From positions 1 to 21,448 of the forward strand of contig JAAZOZ010000205.1 of the NCBI GenBank assembly GCA_012797505.1: 21,448 nt of DNA, in the 5' to 3' direction. A program made the translations under genes and the position numbers. Each line of letters begins with the position of its first letter. Positions within the stretch are counted from its first letter, which is position 1. The notes beneath the pieces are model-generated. The model was given only the letters and a program-made list of their open reading frames with translations. It did no database searches and had not been told where the DNA came from. The DNA is from Smithella sp. (GTDB lineage Bacteria > Desulfobacterota > Syntrophia > Syntrophales > Smithellaceae). Shown here one piece after another: positions 8,210 to 15,568 of the stretch.

Positions 8210-8684
8210 GGCCGACAATTCAGCAGGACTTCGCGCAAAAGTCAAGCTTGACGGTCTTGCAAGAAGTCTTTTTCGCCCTCTTTTCGTCTTACCGACGAAG
8301 GCCGGTAGTAATTACAATGAGTTATGAACCACGGCCTTCGCCGGGGTGACGGATTGGTGTGCTTTTTACGAGTTCATCAAGCTTCGCGAATGCGTTTGCC
8401 GGACCGGAGTTTTATGATATAGAAAAGCCCGCAGCTTGCGGCTTGACGTAAAGAAACAGGGCGTGGAGACGCGGGATGACGAACAAGGGCCTGCCCGGTC
8501 AAAAAGAAAGAGCAGGGAGAGCCGCTGTCGGTTTCCCGGGGGGCGATTCCCGGAGAGTAACCGGTGAAGGGGCATTTCGTTCGACCCGGAAGGATTGTTG
8601 ACGGATGCGGAAGATTATGCGACATTCCCACCGGCGCCTTTCAACGGCGAAAGGAAAAAAATAAAAATCAGACAGGATGCCTCT
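8210..8684. other. Divergent intergenic region, 475 bases
   Basis: It separates the minus-strand murU-like gene from the plus-strand Rap1a-like gene, so it should hold promoters for both. It contains one clear palindrome (8292-8344). Around 8516-8560 there are short complementary GGGA/TCCC runs that could fold as RNA ahead of the plus-strand gene, but I could not match them to a known riboswitch. Short open frames on both strands lack ribosome sites or conserved features. No confident promoter was seen. Confidence 0.5.
8292..8344. repeat. Palindromic repeat
   Basis: CGAAGGCCG at 8296-8304 and CGGCCTTCG at 8332-8340 are exact inverted arms; the stem extends by CCG/CGG across one mismatch. The right arm reads GTCACCCCGGCGAAGGCCG on the minus strand, the sequence style of dispersed REP-like repeats. 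Confidence 0.6.
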
Positions 8685-9041
8685 ATGAAAAAAAGATCTG
8701 TTGCCGTGTTGCTGATTGTCCTGGTTCTCGGCGCGTATCCGGCGCGGGCCATGAACGGGCATGATCTTGCCGATGGAATGAAATCCTATTTAAAAGCCGA
8801 GCAGGACTATGCCGCAGCGGATTACCTGCTGGCGGGAAACTACATGGGATATATTCAGGGAGTGGCGGAAGCCACGGTTTCCGACTACTCTTTGCCCAGC
8901 GGCGTCACCCCCGACACACTGTATAAAATCGTTGCGGATTACCTGCAGAAAAACCCCGAAAAATGGGACAAACCGGCGTCGTTCCTGGTGCGCAGCGCCC
9001 TGATTGCCGCCTATCCCAAATATCTGATCCGAAATAAATAG
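8685..9041 (+). CDS. Secreted Rap1a/Tai-like protein
   Basis: 118 residues. A signal peptide with cleavage after ARA (about residue 22) is followed by a small domain: NYMGYIQGVAEA, then LPSGVTPDTLYKIVADYLQ, then ASFLVRSALIAAYPK. This order (G-Y-x-x-G, P-x-G-V-T, V-x-x-Y-L, L-V-x-x-A-L) matches the Rap1a/Tai family, known from immunity proteins of type VI amidase effectors but also found widely alone. The cysteines often seen in the family are absent. AGGA eight bases before ATG 8685 supports this start rather than one 30 codons upstream. It lies 17 bases before the DsbC-like gene. No effector gene is visible, so an immunity role is unproven; call it a periplasmic protein. Confidence 0.7.
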   Translation: MKKRSVAVLLIVLVLGAYPARAMNGHDLADGMKSYLKAEQDYAAADYLLAGNYMGYIQGVAEATVSDYSLPSGVTPDTLYKIVADYLQKNPEKWDKPASFLVRSALIAAYPKYLIRNK

Positions 9042-9058
9042 CGCAAAGGAGCTGTTGA

Positions 9059-9757
9059 GTGAAAAAATTGATGCTGGCCGGGATGCTGCTGCTGTTGTTT
9101 TCAGGATGTTCGCCCGCGCAAAAGATATCGCCGGAAGAACGGTTTAAAAAAAGCTTTCCCCGGCATTCCTACGAAACCATTACGCAAACCTCCGCAAAAG
9201 GCGTCTATGAAGTCTATAACGGCAGCCAGATTTATTATTATCTTCCGGATGGCGACATGATTTTCGTGGGCAGCATGATTTCCAAAGACGGGACCAATCT
9301 TACCGAGGAGAGCAACGGGAAAAAAATGACCTCCAAAATGGCGGGGCTGTCCCTGGACAAGGCCCTGAAAATCGGCGAAGGGAAAACCTCCGTTGTGGAA
9401 TTCATCGACCCGAACTGCCATTATTGCCGTCAGTCCCACGCCTATTTTGCCGGACGAATGAAGGAGGTCACCCTGTATGTCTTTTTCTATCCTTTGTCCA
9501 GGGATTCGGAGGACAAAATCCGGCATATTATCTGCGCCGCCGACAAATCCGGAGAATACGCCAAGGTGTTGTCGGGAGAGCTGGACGAAAAGAAGCCGCT
9601 GAATCTTTGCGGCGACAAGGATGCCGAGGCTCTGATCGCGGCGCACCGGGAGGCCTCCGCGAAAATCGGCGTGCGCGCGACGCCTTTGTTTTATATCAAG
9701 GGGCGGGTCGTGCCCGGTTTTGACAGGCCGGTGATTGAAGCTCTGTTAAAAAAGTGA
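9059..9757 (+). CDS. DsbC-like thiol:disulfide interchange lipoprotein
   Basis: 232 residues from a GTG start with AAAGGAG seven bases upstream. A short signal ends in a lipobox-like FSGC (Cys17), so it is probably membrane-anchored. An N-terminal DsbC/G-type dimerisation part (VYEVYNGSQIYYYLPDGDMIFVG style) is followed by a thioredoxin-fold domain with redox motif CHYC (120-123), a second cysteine pair (159, 184) and the cis-proline TP at 208-209. The family isomerises or reduces disulfides in periplasmic proteins. It is the second gene of a two-gene unit with the Rap1a-like protein. The lipid anchor sets it apart from soluble E. coli DsbC. It converges with metG, only 15 bases away. Confidence 0.85.
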   Translation: MKKLMLAGMLLLLFSGCSPAQKISPEERFKKSFPRHSYETITQTSAKGVYEVYNGSQIYYYLPDGDMIFVGSMISKDGTNLTEESNGKKMTSKMAGLSLDKALKIGEGKTSVVEFIDPNCHYCRQSHAYFAGRMKEVTLYVFFYPLSRDSEDKIRHIICAADKSGEYAKVLSGELDEKKPLNLCGDKDAEALIAAHREASAKIGVRATPLFYIKGRVVPGFDRPVIEALLKK

Positions 9758-9772
9758 AGGGGAAGCTCTTTT

Positions 9773-11665
9773 TCATCTCACCTTGGCGCCGGTTTTGGGC
9801 TCGCGGTCGAAGCCGATCAGCGTCAATCCTTCCGGAGCATCCGTCGCCAGCAACATGCCGTGCGACTCGACGCCCATCAGTTTGGCCGGCTTCAGGTTGG
9901 CCACGATGACAATGGATTTGCCGACCAGGTCTTCCGGCTTGTAGTCTTTGCCGATGCCCGCCACAATCGTCCGCTCTTCTCCGATGTCAATTCGCAGCTT
10001 GACCAGCTTGTTGGATTTGGGGACTGCCTCCGCCGCGAGAATCTTCGCCACGCGCAGATCCACTTTGGAAAACTCGTCGTAGTCGATCTCCGGTTTGAGT
10101 TCGACGGCCGGCTTTTTCGGCGGCGGCGCTTCCTTTTCGGCGCTCACGCGCGGGAAGAGCGATTCGCCGCGGGAAAGCGCCGCACCCGCCGGCAGGGGTT
10201 CGCCCCGGCGGATCGTGTCGAGATTGAATTTGGCTGTCTCCTCCAGTCCGAGCGAGCCCAAAATTTTTTCGGACGCCTGCGGCATGAACGGCGCAATCAA
10301 GATGGCGACGGAACGCAAAACCTCCAGCAGCCGGTACATGATGGCAAGGAGCTTTTCGCGGTTTGCCGGGTCTTTGGCCAGATTCCAGGGTTCGTTTTCC
10401 ACGATGTGCTTATTGGCGGCGCCAACCAGCTCCCAGATGGCCATGAGCGCCTTGTGCAGCGACAGGTCGGCAAAGCAGGCTTCCACTTCCGCCACGGTCT
10501 TTTGCGCCAGCTCCGGGAGCCTGACTTCCAGCGCCGCGTCGGGCGGCGCGGGAATTTTTCCGTCGCAGTATTTGACGGCCATCGTGACCGAGCGGCTCAC
10601 CAGGTTGCCCAGGTCGTTGGCCAGATCGGAATTGAGCCTCGCGACAAACGCCTCTTCCGAGAAATTGGAATCGAGGCCGAACACCATGTCGCGCAGCAGG
10701 AAGTACCGGAAGGCATCCAGGCCGTACTTGTCTTTCAGATCCAGCGGCCGCACGACATTGCCCAGGCTTTTGGACATTTTGCTCGAGTCGGAATTCCAGT
10801 AGCCGTGTACGTTGAGGTGCCGGTAGGGGTCGATGCCCGCGGCTTTGAGCATGGTGGGCCAGTAGATTCCGTGCGGCTTTAAAATGTCCTTCGCGATCAG
10901 GTGCTGGGCCTCGGGCCAGAATTTTTTGAAGTTCGGTCCGTCCGGATAACCGACGGCTGTCACGTAGTTGATGAGCGCGTCAAACCAGACATACGTGACA
11001 TACTGGTCGTCGAACGGCAGCGTAATGCCCCATTCCAGGCGTGTCTTCGGCCGCGAGATGCACAGATCTTCCAGCGGGTCGCGCAGAAAGGCCAGGACTT
11101 CGTTGCGGTAGCGTTCCGGCCGGATGAAATCGGGGTTTTCCTGAATGTGCCGGACGAGCCAGTCCCGGTATTTGCTCATGCGGAAAAAGTAATTGCTTTC
11201 CTTGCGGTGCTCCGGTTCGGTCTGGTGATCGGGGCATTTGCCTTCCACCAGCTCTTTTTCCGTGTAAAACCGCTCGCAGCCGACGCAATAGAAGCCTTCG
11301 TAGGAGCCGAAGTAGATGTCGCCCGCGTCGTAAACCTTCTGCAGGATGCGCCGGACGGTTTCCGTGTGATTTTCATCGGTCGTGCGGATGAAATAATCGT
11401 TGGTGATGGCCAGCTCGGGCCAGAGGGCGCGAAACTGCGCGCTGACGCCGTCCGCGTAGGCTTTCGGGGTGATCCCCGCTTTTTGCGCGGCCTCGGCGAT
11501 TTTGTCGCCGTGTTCGTCCGTGCCGGTCACAAAAAACGTTTCGCGTCCGGTCATGCGGGCGAAGCGCGCCAGGACGTCGGCGACGATGGTTGTATAGGCG
11601 TGGCCGATATGCGGCGAGGCGTTGACGTAATAAATCGGCGTGGTGATGTAAAAGGGTCTGGACAT
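9773..11665 (-). CDS. metG: Methionyl-tRNA synthetase with C-terminal tRNA-binding domain
   Basis: 630 residues. HIGH is at 19-22 (PHIGHAYTTIVAD), KMSKS at 296-300 (SKMSKSLGNVV), and a zinc-knuckle-like C127-x2-C130-x13-C144-x2-H147 lies in the connective domain. The C-terminal hundred residues form a Trbp111/EMAPII-type OB domain (DLRVAKILAAEAV, MLLATDAPEGL). It charges elongator and initiator tRNA with methionine. The start is ATG 11665 (MSRPFYITTPIYYVN), which fits the family and has AAGGAG upstream; the frame stays open for 58 more codons upstream but these are unconserved and overlap ricT. It is the last gene of the tmk-holB-ricT-metG block. Confidence 0.96.
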   Translation of the reverse strand: MSRPFYITTPIYYVNASPHIGHAYTTIVADVLARFARMTGRETFFVTGTDEHGDKIAEAAQKAGITPKAYADGVSAQFRALWPELAITNDYFIRTTDENHTETVRRILQKVYDAGDIYFGSYEGFYCVGCERFYTEKELVEGKCPDHQTEPEHRKESNYFFRMSKYRDWLVRHIQENPDFIRPERYRNEVLAFLRDPLEDLCISRPKTRLEWGITLPFDDQYVTYVWFDALINYVTAVGYPDGPNFKKFWPEAQHLIAKDILKPHGIYWPTMLKAAGIDPYRHLNVHGYWNSDSSKMSKSLGNVVRPLDLKDKYGLDAFRYFLLRDMVFGLDSNFSEEAFVARLNSDLANDLGNLVSRSVTMAVKYCDGKIPAPPDAALEVRLPELAQKTVAEVEACFADLSLHKALMAIWELVGAANKHIVENEPWNLAKDPANREKLLAIMYRLLEVLRSVAILIAPFMPQASEKILGSLGLEETAKFNLDTIRRGEPLPAGAALSRGESLFPRVSAEKEAPPPKKPAVELKPEIDYDEFSKVDLRVAKILAAEAVPKSNKLVKLRIDIGEERTIVAGIGKDYKPEDLVGKSIVIVANLKPAKLMGVESHGMLLATDAPEGLTLIGFDREPKTGAKVR

Positions 11666-11681
11666 GGTGGTTGGCTGCTCC

Positions 11682-12461
11682 TTATACCGCTTTCCGTTTC
11701 TTTTTGTTTTCCCTGGAGCCATTTGGCCTCTGCCGGATCTGATGCGGCGGTTCACTACCCTCCGGGACTTCCCGGACGGGTTCGATTCGGGCCGCTTCCC
11801 GGGCGCTCTTTCGGGCGTCGGCGTATCCCTCGTGTTCAAAGGACAGGCAGCACATCAGCCTTCCGCACAAGCCGGAAATTTTTTCCGGATTGAGCGACAT
11901 GCTTTGTTGTTTGGCCATCTTGACGGTTACGCGGTCCAGGTTCTGCAAAATGCCCGCGCAGCAGACCGTCCGGCCGCAAACCGCGATTCCCTTGACGATT
12001 CTCGCCTCCTGGCGCGCTCCGATCTGCTTGAGCTCAATCCGCGTTTTGAATCTGGAAACCAGGTCCTTGACCAGTTCCCGGAAATCCACCCGGGCGTCCG
12101 CCGTAAAATAGAAAATCATTTTGCTTCGGTCGAAAAGGCATTCCACCGTGATCAATTTCATGGAAAGGCCCTTTTCGGCGATTTTGCCGACGCAGTATTT
12201 TTTGGCTTCCTCTTCCAGCAGTTCCAGCTCTTCGCGGACCCGCAAATCGTCCGCGGTCACCTTGCGGATGACGTTTTTCAGATTGGGGGGCGGATCGGAG
12301 GCGTCGCAGTGGCGGACGTCGGTGACGACCGTTCCCAGCGCGACGCCGTTGTCCGTATTGACCAGCACCTGATCGTTTTTGTGCAGGATCAGGTCGGCCG
12401 CGTCGAAATGATAGATGCGGCCTTCTTTTTTGAATTTTACGCCAAGGATGTTGATCTGCAT
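11682..12461 (-). CDS. ricT: RicT/YaaT-like PSP1-domain protein
   Basis: 259 residues. The PSP1 core carries two cysteine clusters, CGRTVCC (162-168) and CGRLMCC (199-205), the signature of YaaT/RicT. In Bacillus, RicT forms an Fe-S-containing complex with RicA and RicF that affects RNase Y cleavage, sporulation and competence; partners and role in Gram-negatives are unclear. The C-terminus is a basic, charged tail (RENKKKRKAV). Its place between holB and metG mirrors the Bacillus holB-yaaT neighbourhood and is common in this bacterial group. Nineteen bases separate it from holB. Confidence 0.88.
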   Translation of the reverse strand: MQINILGVKFKKEGRIYHFDAADLILHKNDQVLVNTDNGVALGTVVTDVRHCDASDPPPNLKNVIRKVTADDLRVREELELLEEEAKKYCVGKIAEKGLSMKLITVECLFDRSKMIFYFTADARVDFRELVKDLVSRFKTRIELKQIGARQEARIVKGIAVCGRTVCCAGILQNLDRVTVKMAKQQSMSLNPEKISGLCGRLMCCLSFEHEGYADARKSAREAARIEPVREVPEGSEPPHQIRQRPNGSRENKKKRKAV

Positions 12462-12480
12462 GCGCCCTGCTTTGCCTTTT

Positions 12481-13461
12481 TTACAGATGAAGCTTAAATG
12501 CCATTGCGTCCAATGTCAACGATTTGTTGGCGTTCATGTCCAGCGATTGCCTGGATTTTTCCACGACGGCAATATTGTGCAGCAGATCGTCGCCTTCCAG
12601 ACGGCCCGCCAGCGACTCGACGACCGGCAGGTCGTCCGCGTTGAGGAGCATGGACGCCCGGGCCGTTTCCCTGTAAACCAGCGCGTCGCGGAAATATGTA
12701 TGGAGAATGGACAGGCCCTGCTGCGTGTGTTTTTTATCCTGGCCGAGAAAAGACGCGAGGACGATCAGGCTCATCGGATCGCGGCGTCCGGCATCCCGGA
12801 GCAGGCCGCTCAATCCGGCGCGAAAGGCGATCATGTCCTCGGCATCCAGCTCCAGCGCCCGGCCGATCGAGCCGCCGGAAAGGGAGGCGAGCGCCGAGGC
12901 GTGGGCGGGCTCCATGCGCTTTTGCTCCGTCAAAAACCGCGCGACGTCTCCGGCGGCGAGCGGGTTGAAGCGCAAATGGCGGCAGCGGGAGAGAATCGTT
13001 TGCGGAAGCCGGAAGGGACGGGCCGTCACCAGGATGAGAATATTGTCGGCGGACGGCTCCTCCAGGGTTTTCAAAAGGGCGTTGGCCGCGGGTTCGTTCA
13101 TTTTGTCCGCCTCATCGATGATGAAGACGCGCTTTCCTCCTTCCAGCGGCCGGAAGGTCATCTGGTCCTGAATGCCGCGGACGTCGTCGATGCGGATAAA
13201 CTGTGTCTGCGCCTGGAGGACATGAATGTCCGGGTGGCTGCCGTGTGTCGTTTTCCGGCAGGAGGGGCATTGGCCGCAGGCATCCTGCCGGAGGGCGGCG
13301 TTTTCACAGTTCTGCGCCTGCGCGAATTCCAGCGCCAGCGTTTTTTTGCCGATGGCTGAAAGTCCGCTGAAAATGTAAGAATGCCCGACCCGCTTTTGGG
13401 CCATGGCTTTCTGCAGCATGGAAATTTGTTTCGTATGGCCGTAAATATTTGCAAATGACAT
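12481..13461 (-). CDS. holB: DNA polymerase III subunit delta'
   Basis: 326 residues. A degenerate Walker A loop SGLSAIGKKT (32-41), a zinc-binding set C52, C62, C65, C68 (ACGQCPSC), Walker B FIIDEADKMN and the SRC motif in ILSRCRHLRF identify a clamp-loader AAA+ subunit. Delta' is the rigid stator of the clamp loader that opens the sliding clamp. ATG 13461 (MSFANIYGH) is preferred because AGGCGG lies nine bases upstream; a GTG at 13482 is in frame but has no ribosome site. It follows tmk by about 22 bases. Confidence 0.93.
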   Translation of the reverse strand: MSFANIYGHTKQISMLQKAMAQKRVGHSYIFSGLSAIGKKTLALEFAQAQNCENAALRQDACGQCPSCRKTTHGSHPDIHVLQAQTQFIRIDDVRGIQDQMTFRPLEGGKRVFIIDEADKMNEPAANALLKTLEEPSADNILILVTARPFRLPQTILSRCRHLRFNPLAAGDVARFLTEQKRMEPAHASALASLSGGSIGRALELDAEDMIAFRAGLSGLLRDAGRRDPMSLIVLASFLGQDKKHTQQGLSILHTYFRDALVYRETARASMLLNADDLPVVESLAGRLEGDDLLHNIAVVEKSRQSLDMNANKSLTLDAMAFKLHL

Positions 13462-13483
13462 CGGAATAAAACCGCCTGGCACA

Positions 13484-14131
13484 TCAGCGCTGTTTGTGGA
13501 TGAAATCCATTACCTGTCCGCGGACCTGATCTGCGATTTCCTCCACGCTTCCGGATGCGTCGATCAATCGAAACCGCTCGGGTTCCGCCGTGTACAAATT
13601 CAGATAAGCCTGCCGCACCCGGTTGTGGAAGTCGAGTTTCTCCCGCTCGAAGCGGTCGGCGGCCGCGGGATTGGTCAGCCGGGCGTCGCGCCGGCCGGCA
13701 CGCTCAAGTCCGGTTTCCACCGGCAGATCAAAAAGAAGCGTCAGCGACGGTCTTACCTGCATCGCGCAATAGTCGTTGGCCGCGGCGACGAAAGCGGGAT
13801 CCAGCCCCCGGCCCGCCGCCTGGTAGGCAAAGGTCGCGTCGGAATACCGGTCGCACAGCACGGTTTTTCCGCTTTGGAGCGCGGGAAGGACCACCTCCCG
13901 CACATGCTGTGCGCGGGCCGCCAGGAAAAGCAGAAGCTCCGTTTCCGGGCACATGGCAAAATGGCCGCGGTGGAAAAGGATATCGCCGATTTTACGACCG
14001 ATCGGCGTTCCCGAAGGCTCCTGTGTCAGGACCACGGGAATTTTTTCCCCGGTCAGGTAATCGCCCAGAAGTTGGATTTGCGTGGATTTGCCGGAGCCTT
14101 CGACTCCTTCAAAAGTGATGAATCTGTTCAT
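13484..14131 (-). CDS. tmk: Thymidylate kinase
   Basis: 215 residues. The P-loop GVEGSGKST is at 9-17, the DRY motif at 94-96 (CDRYSDATFAYQ), and a LID-like segment RRDARLTN lies further on. It phosphorylates dTMP to dTDP. The start is ATG 14131 (MNRFITFEG) with GGGAGAA upstream; the frame is open for 31 more codons, but that stretch is encoded by the palindromic repeat upstream and is not conserved. It heads the tmk-holB-ricT-metG run. Confidence 0.96.
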   Translation of the reverse strand: MNRFITFEGVEGSGKSTQIQLLGDYLTGEKIPVVLTQEPSGTPIGRKIGDILFHRGHFAMCPETELLLFLAARAQHVREVVLPALQSGKTVLCDRYSDATFAYQAAGRGLDPAFVAAANDYCAMQVRPSLTLLFDLPVETGLERAGRRDARLTNPAAADRFEREKLDFHNRVRQAYLNLYTAEPERFRLIDASGSVEEIADQVRGQVMDFIHKQR

Positions 14132-14157
14132 GAACGGTTCTCCCGGCGTCATGGGGT

Positions 14158-14278
14158 GAGAGCTTTGAATAACGGCCATTTTTGTCATTTCGACCGAAGG
14201 GAGAAATCTTGAACAAACGGCCATCCTTAAGATTTCTCGTCGCTCGCGCTCCTCGAAATGACATTTTTCAAAGCTCTC
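14158..14278. repeat. Nested palindromic repeat
   Basis: Three pairs of perfect inverted arms lie inside one another: GAGAGCTTTGAA (14158-14169) with TTCAAAGCTCTC (14267-14278), GTCATTTCGA (14184-14193) with TCGAAATGAC (14253-14262), and GAGAAATCTT (14201-14210) with AAGATTTCTC (14229-14238). It sits just upstream of tmk and can fold as one long bulged hairpin. The central part is the GTCATTTCGA...GAGAAATCTT type that I know as a dispersed repeat in this group of bacteria. Confidence 0.8.
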
Positions 14279-14363
14279 GGGGTCATGAAAAACGACGGCC
14301 TTGTAAAATAGCCGGAAAGCGCCTTTTCATTTTGACGGTTGCCCCGAGGGACGGACGATATTC

Positions 14364-14408
14364 AAAAAAAGCAGGGGAAAACCCGCCGGTCGGGACGGAC
14401 ATTCCCCC
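14364..14408 (-). terminator. Probable intrinsic terminator after the ferredoxin gene
   Basis: On the minus strand, GGGGGAA pairs with TTCCCC across an inner CCCG/CGGG hairpin, and seven T residues follow three bases later. It lies 23 bases after the ferredoxin stop and would end the tlyA-to-ferredoxin transcript before tmk. Confidence 0.55.
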
Positions 14409-14430
14409 TACGTAAAAAGACGCGCAGAAC

Positions 14431-14610
14431 TTATTTTTCTTCTCCGGGAACGATCGCTTCCACCGGGCATTGATCGCAGCAGGCGCCGCAGTCCGTGCAC
14501 AGCTTCGCATCAATCACATACTTGTCTTCGCCTTCGGATATCGCTTGCACCGGACACTCATCCTCGCATGAGCCGCAGGCAATGCATTCATCTGTAATCA
14601 CATAGGCCAT
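14431..14610 (-). CDS. Small 2[4Fe-4S] ferredoxin
   Basis: 59 residues. Two clusters of the form C-x2-C-G-x-C-x3-C-P are visible: CIACGSCEDECP and CTDCGACCDQCP. This is a clostridial-type dicluster ferredoxin, a soluble low-potential electron carrier. The second cluster has an extra cysteine (CGACCDQC). AAAGGAGA precedes the ATG by 11 bases. It follows the Nfu gene by 60 bases and ends the tlyA-ispH transcript. IspH needs reduction by a ferredoxin or flavodoxin, so this protein is a natural candidate donor, by inference from position. Confidence 0.92.
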   Translation of the reverse strand: MAYVITDECIACGSCEDECPVQAISEGEDKYVIDAKLCTDCGACCDQCPVEAIVPGEEK

Positions 14611-14670
14611 TGTTTTAGAAATCTCCTTTACGTCAAAAATTTTTCGCGTTTACCGTTTTTCAGCCGTCGT

Positions 14671-14892
14671 TTAGACCGACACGACTTCCCTGACGGAAGG
14701 CACCTGCTGTTTCAGGATCTTTTCGATGCCCATTTTCAACGTCATCTGCGACATCGGGCAGCCGTGGCAGGCGCCGGTCAGTTTGACCTTGACCACGCCT
14801 TCCGGAGAAACGTCAATCAATTCCACATCGCCGCCGTCCGCCTGAAGTCCCGGCCGGACTTTTTCCAGTGCTTTTTGGACTTCTTCCTTCAT
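14671..14892 (-). CDS. NifU C-terminal-domain (Nfu) Fe-S scaffold protein
   Basis: 73 residues, a stand-alone Nfu domain. VRPGLQADGGDVELID followed by the cluster-binding CHGCPMS (C-x2-C) and LKMGIEKIL is the family signature. Nfu proteins carry a [4Fe-4S] cluster between two subunits and pass it to client enzymes. GGGAGATGATTT precedes the ATG. Its position between ispH and a ferredoxin, both 4Fe-4S proteins, fits delivery of clusters to these neighbours, an inference from context. Confidence 0.93.
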   Translation of the reverse strand: MKEEVQKALEKVRPGLQADGGDVELIDVSPEGVVKVKLTGACHGCPMSQMTLKMGIEKILKQQVPSVREVVSV

Positions 14893-14938
14893 AAATCATC
14901 TCCCTGTGTTTTTAAGTGTTTCGGATTTTGGATCGCCG

Positions 14939-15529
14939 TCAATGCGGCATTTCATGGACCATGTCCTTGACGACGTTGCGGGCGACATCGGGCAGGTCCG
15001 GCTTGATCAGCATGTAGCTTTCCCCCAGGTGATGGCCGGCTTTCCACATGATTTTCCCGGTGGCCGGATCAATCAGCTTCAGGCCGACGCTGACCTTGGC
15101 CAGTTTCTTGTCTTTCTCCACCGTGTAATTCCAGTAGTCCACGGCGACCAGCAAAAAGCCGTCCGTATGGGTCAGTTCGCCGATTCTTTTGCTTAGAATG
15201 GGATCGGAGTAGTTCAGGGTCTGGAGTTTGGAGATGTATTCCGTCGATATTTTTCGCAGTTCGTCATTGGCCTGAATCTGGCGGTACAGGGTGGCCGTAT
15301 CGATGACGTCCGTAAACCATTTTTTGTCCATAAGCACACCGGGCACGATCTGTTCGATGGCATTGCGTGCTTCTTCATAGGTTCCTACATCGGCCGGGAA
15401 CACGGCAATTCGTTTGGGATGATAATCCTTTGCCGCCGGGTCCAGTTGAGAATACCGCAGTCCGCCGCAGGCGATGACGCTCAAAACAGCAACGACCAGA
15501 AGAATCCGTGCGCACACTTTTTTCATCAT
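14939..15529 (-). CDS. Predicted lipoprotein, function unknown
   Basis: 196 residues. A signal sequence ends in lipobox VIAC (Cys21). The mature part starts with GLRYSQLD and contains KRIAVFPADV, a strand-helix layout through the middle, and a late LIDPATGKIMWKAGHHLGES. The last segment and the early A-V-F-P are reminiscent of CsgG/GNA1162-type outer-membrane lipoproteins, but I cannot assign a family. GTAAGGATC sits before the ATG pair (15529 or 15526). It is 39 bases after ispH-UbiA and 46 before nfu, so it is probably co-transcribed. Whether it has anything to do with isoprenoids is unknown. Confidence 0.75.
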   Translation of the reverse strand: MMKKVCARILLVVAVLSVIACGGLRYSQLDPAAKDYHPKRIAVFPADVGTYEEARNAIEQIVPGVLMDKKWFTDVIDTATLYRQIQANDELRKISTEYISKLQTLNYSDPILSKRIGELTHTDGFLLVAVDYWNYTVEKDKKLAKVSVGLKLIDPATGKIMWKAGHHLGESYMLIKPDLPDVARNVVKDMVHEMPH

Positions 15530-15568
15530 GATCCTTACCCCCTTCTTTATGTTTTGCAGGCATCGACT

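Noticed and set aside
8540..8600. Partial likeness to a glycine riboswitch (GGAGAG ... CCGGTGAAGGGGCA)
   Set aside because: The downstream conserved CTCTCAGGCAAA-like part is missing and the next gene is not a glycine-related gene.
8366..8631. Short minus-strand frames in the divergent intergenic region
   Set aside because: They have no ribosome site, overlap each other in different frames and show no conserved features.
9758..9772. A possible shared terminator between dsbC-like and metG
   Set aside because: The 15-base gap has a short T-run but no stable stem that I could find.
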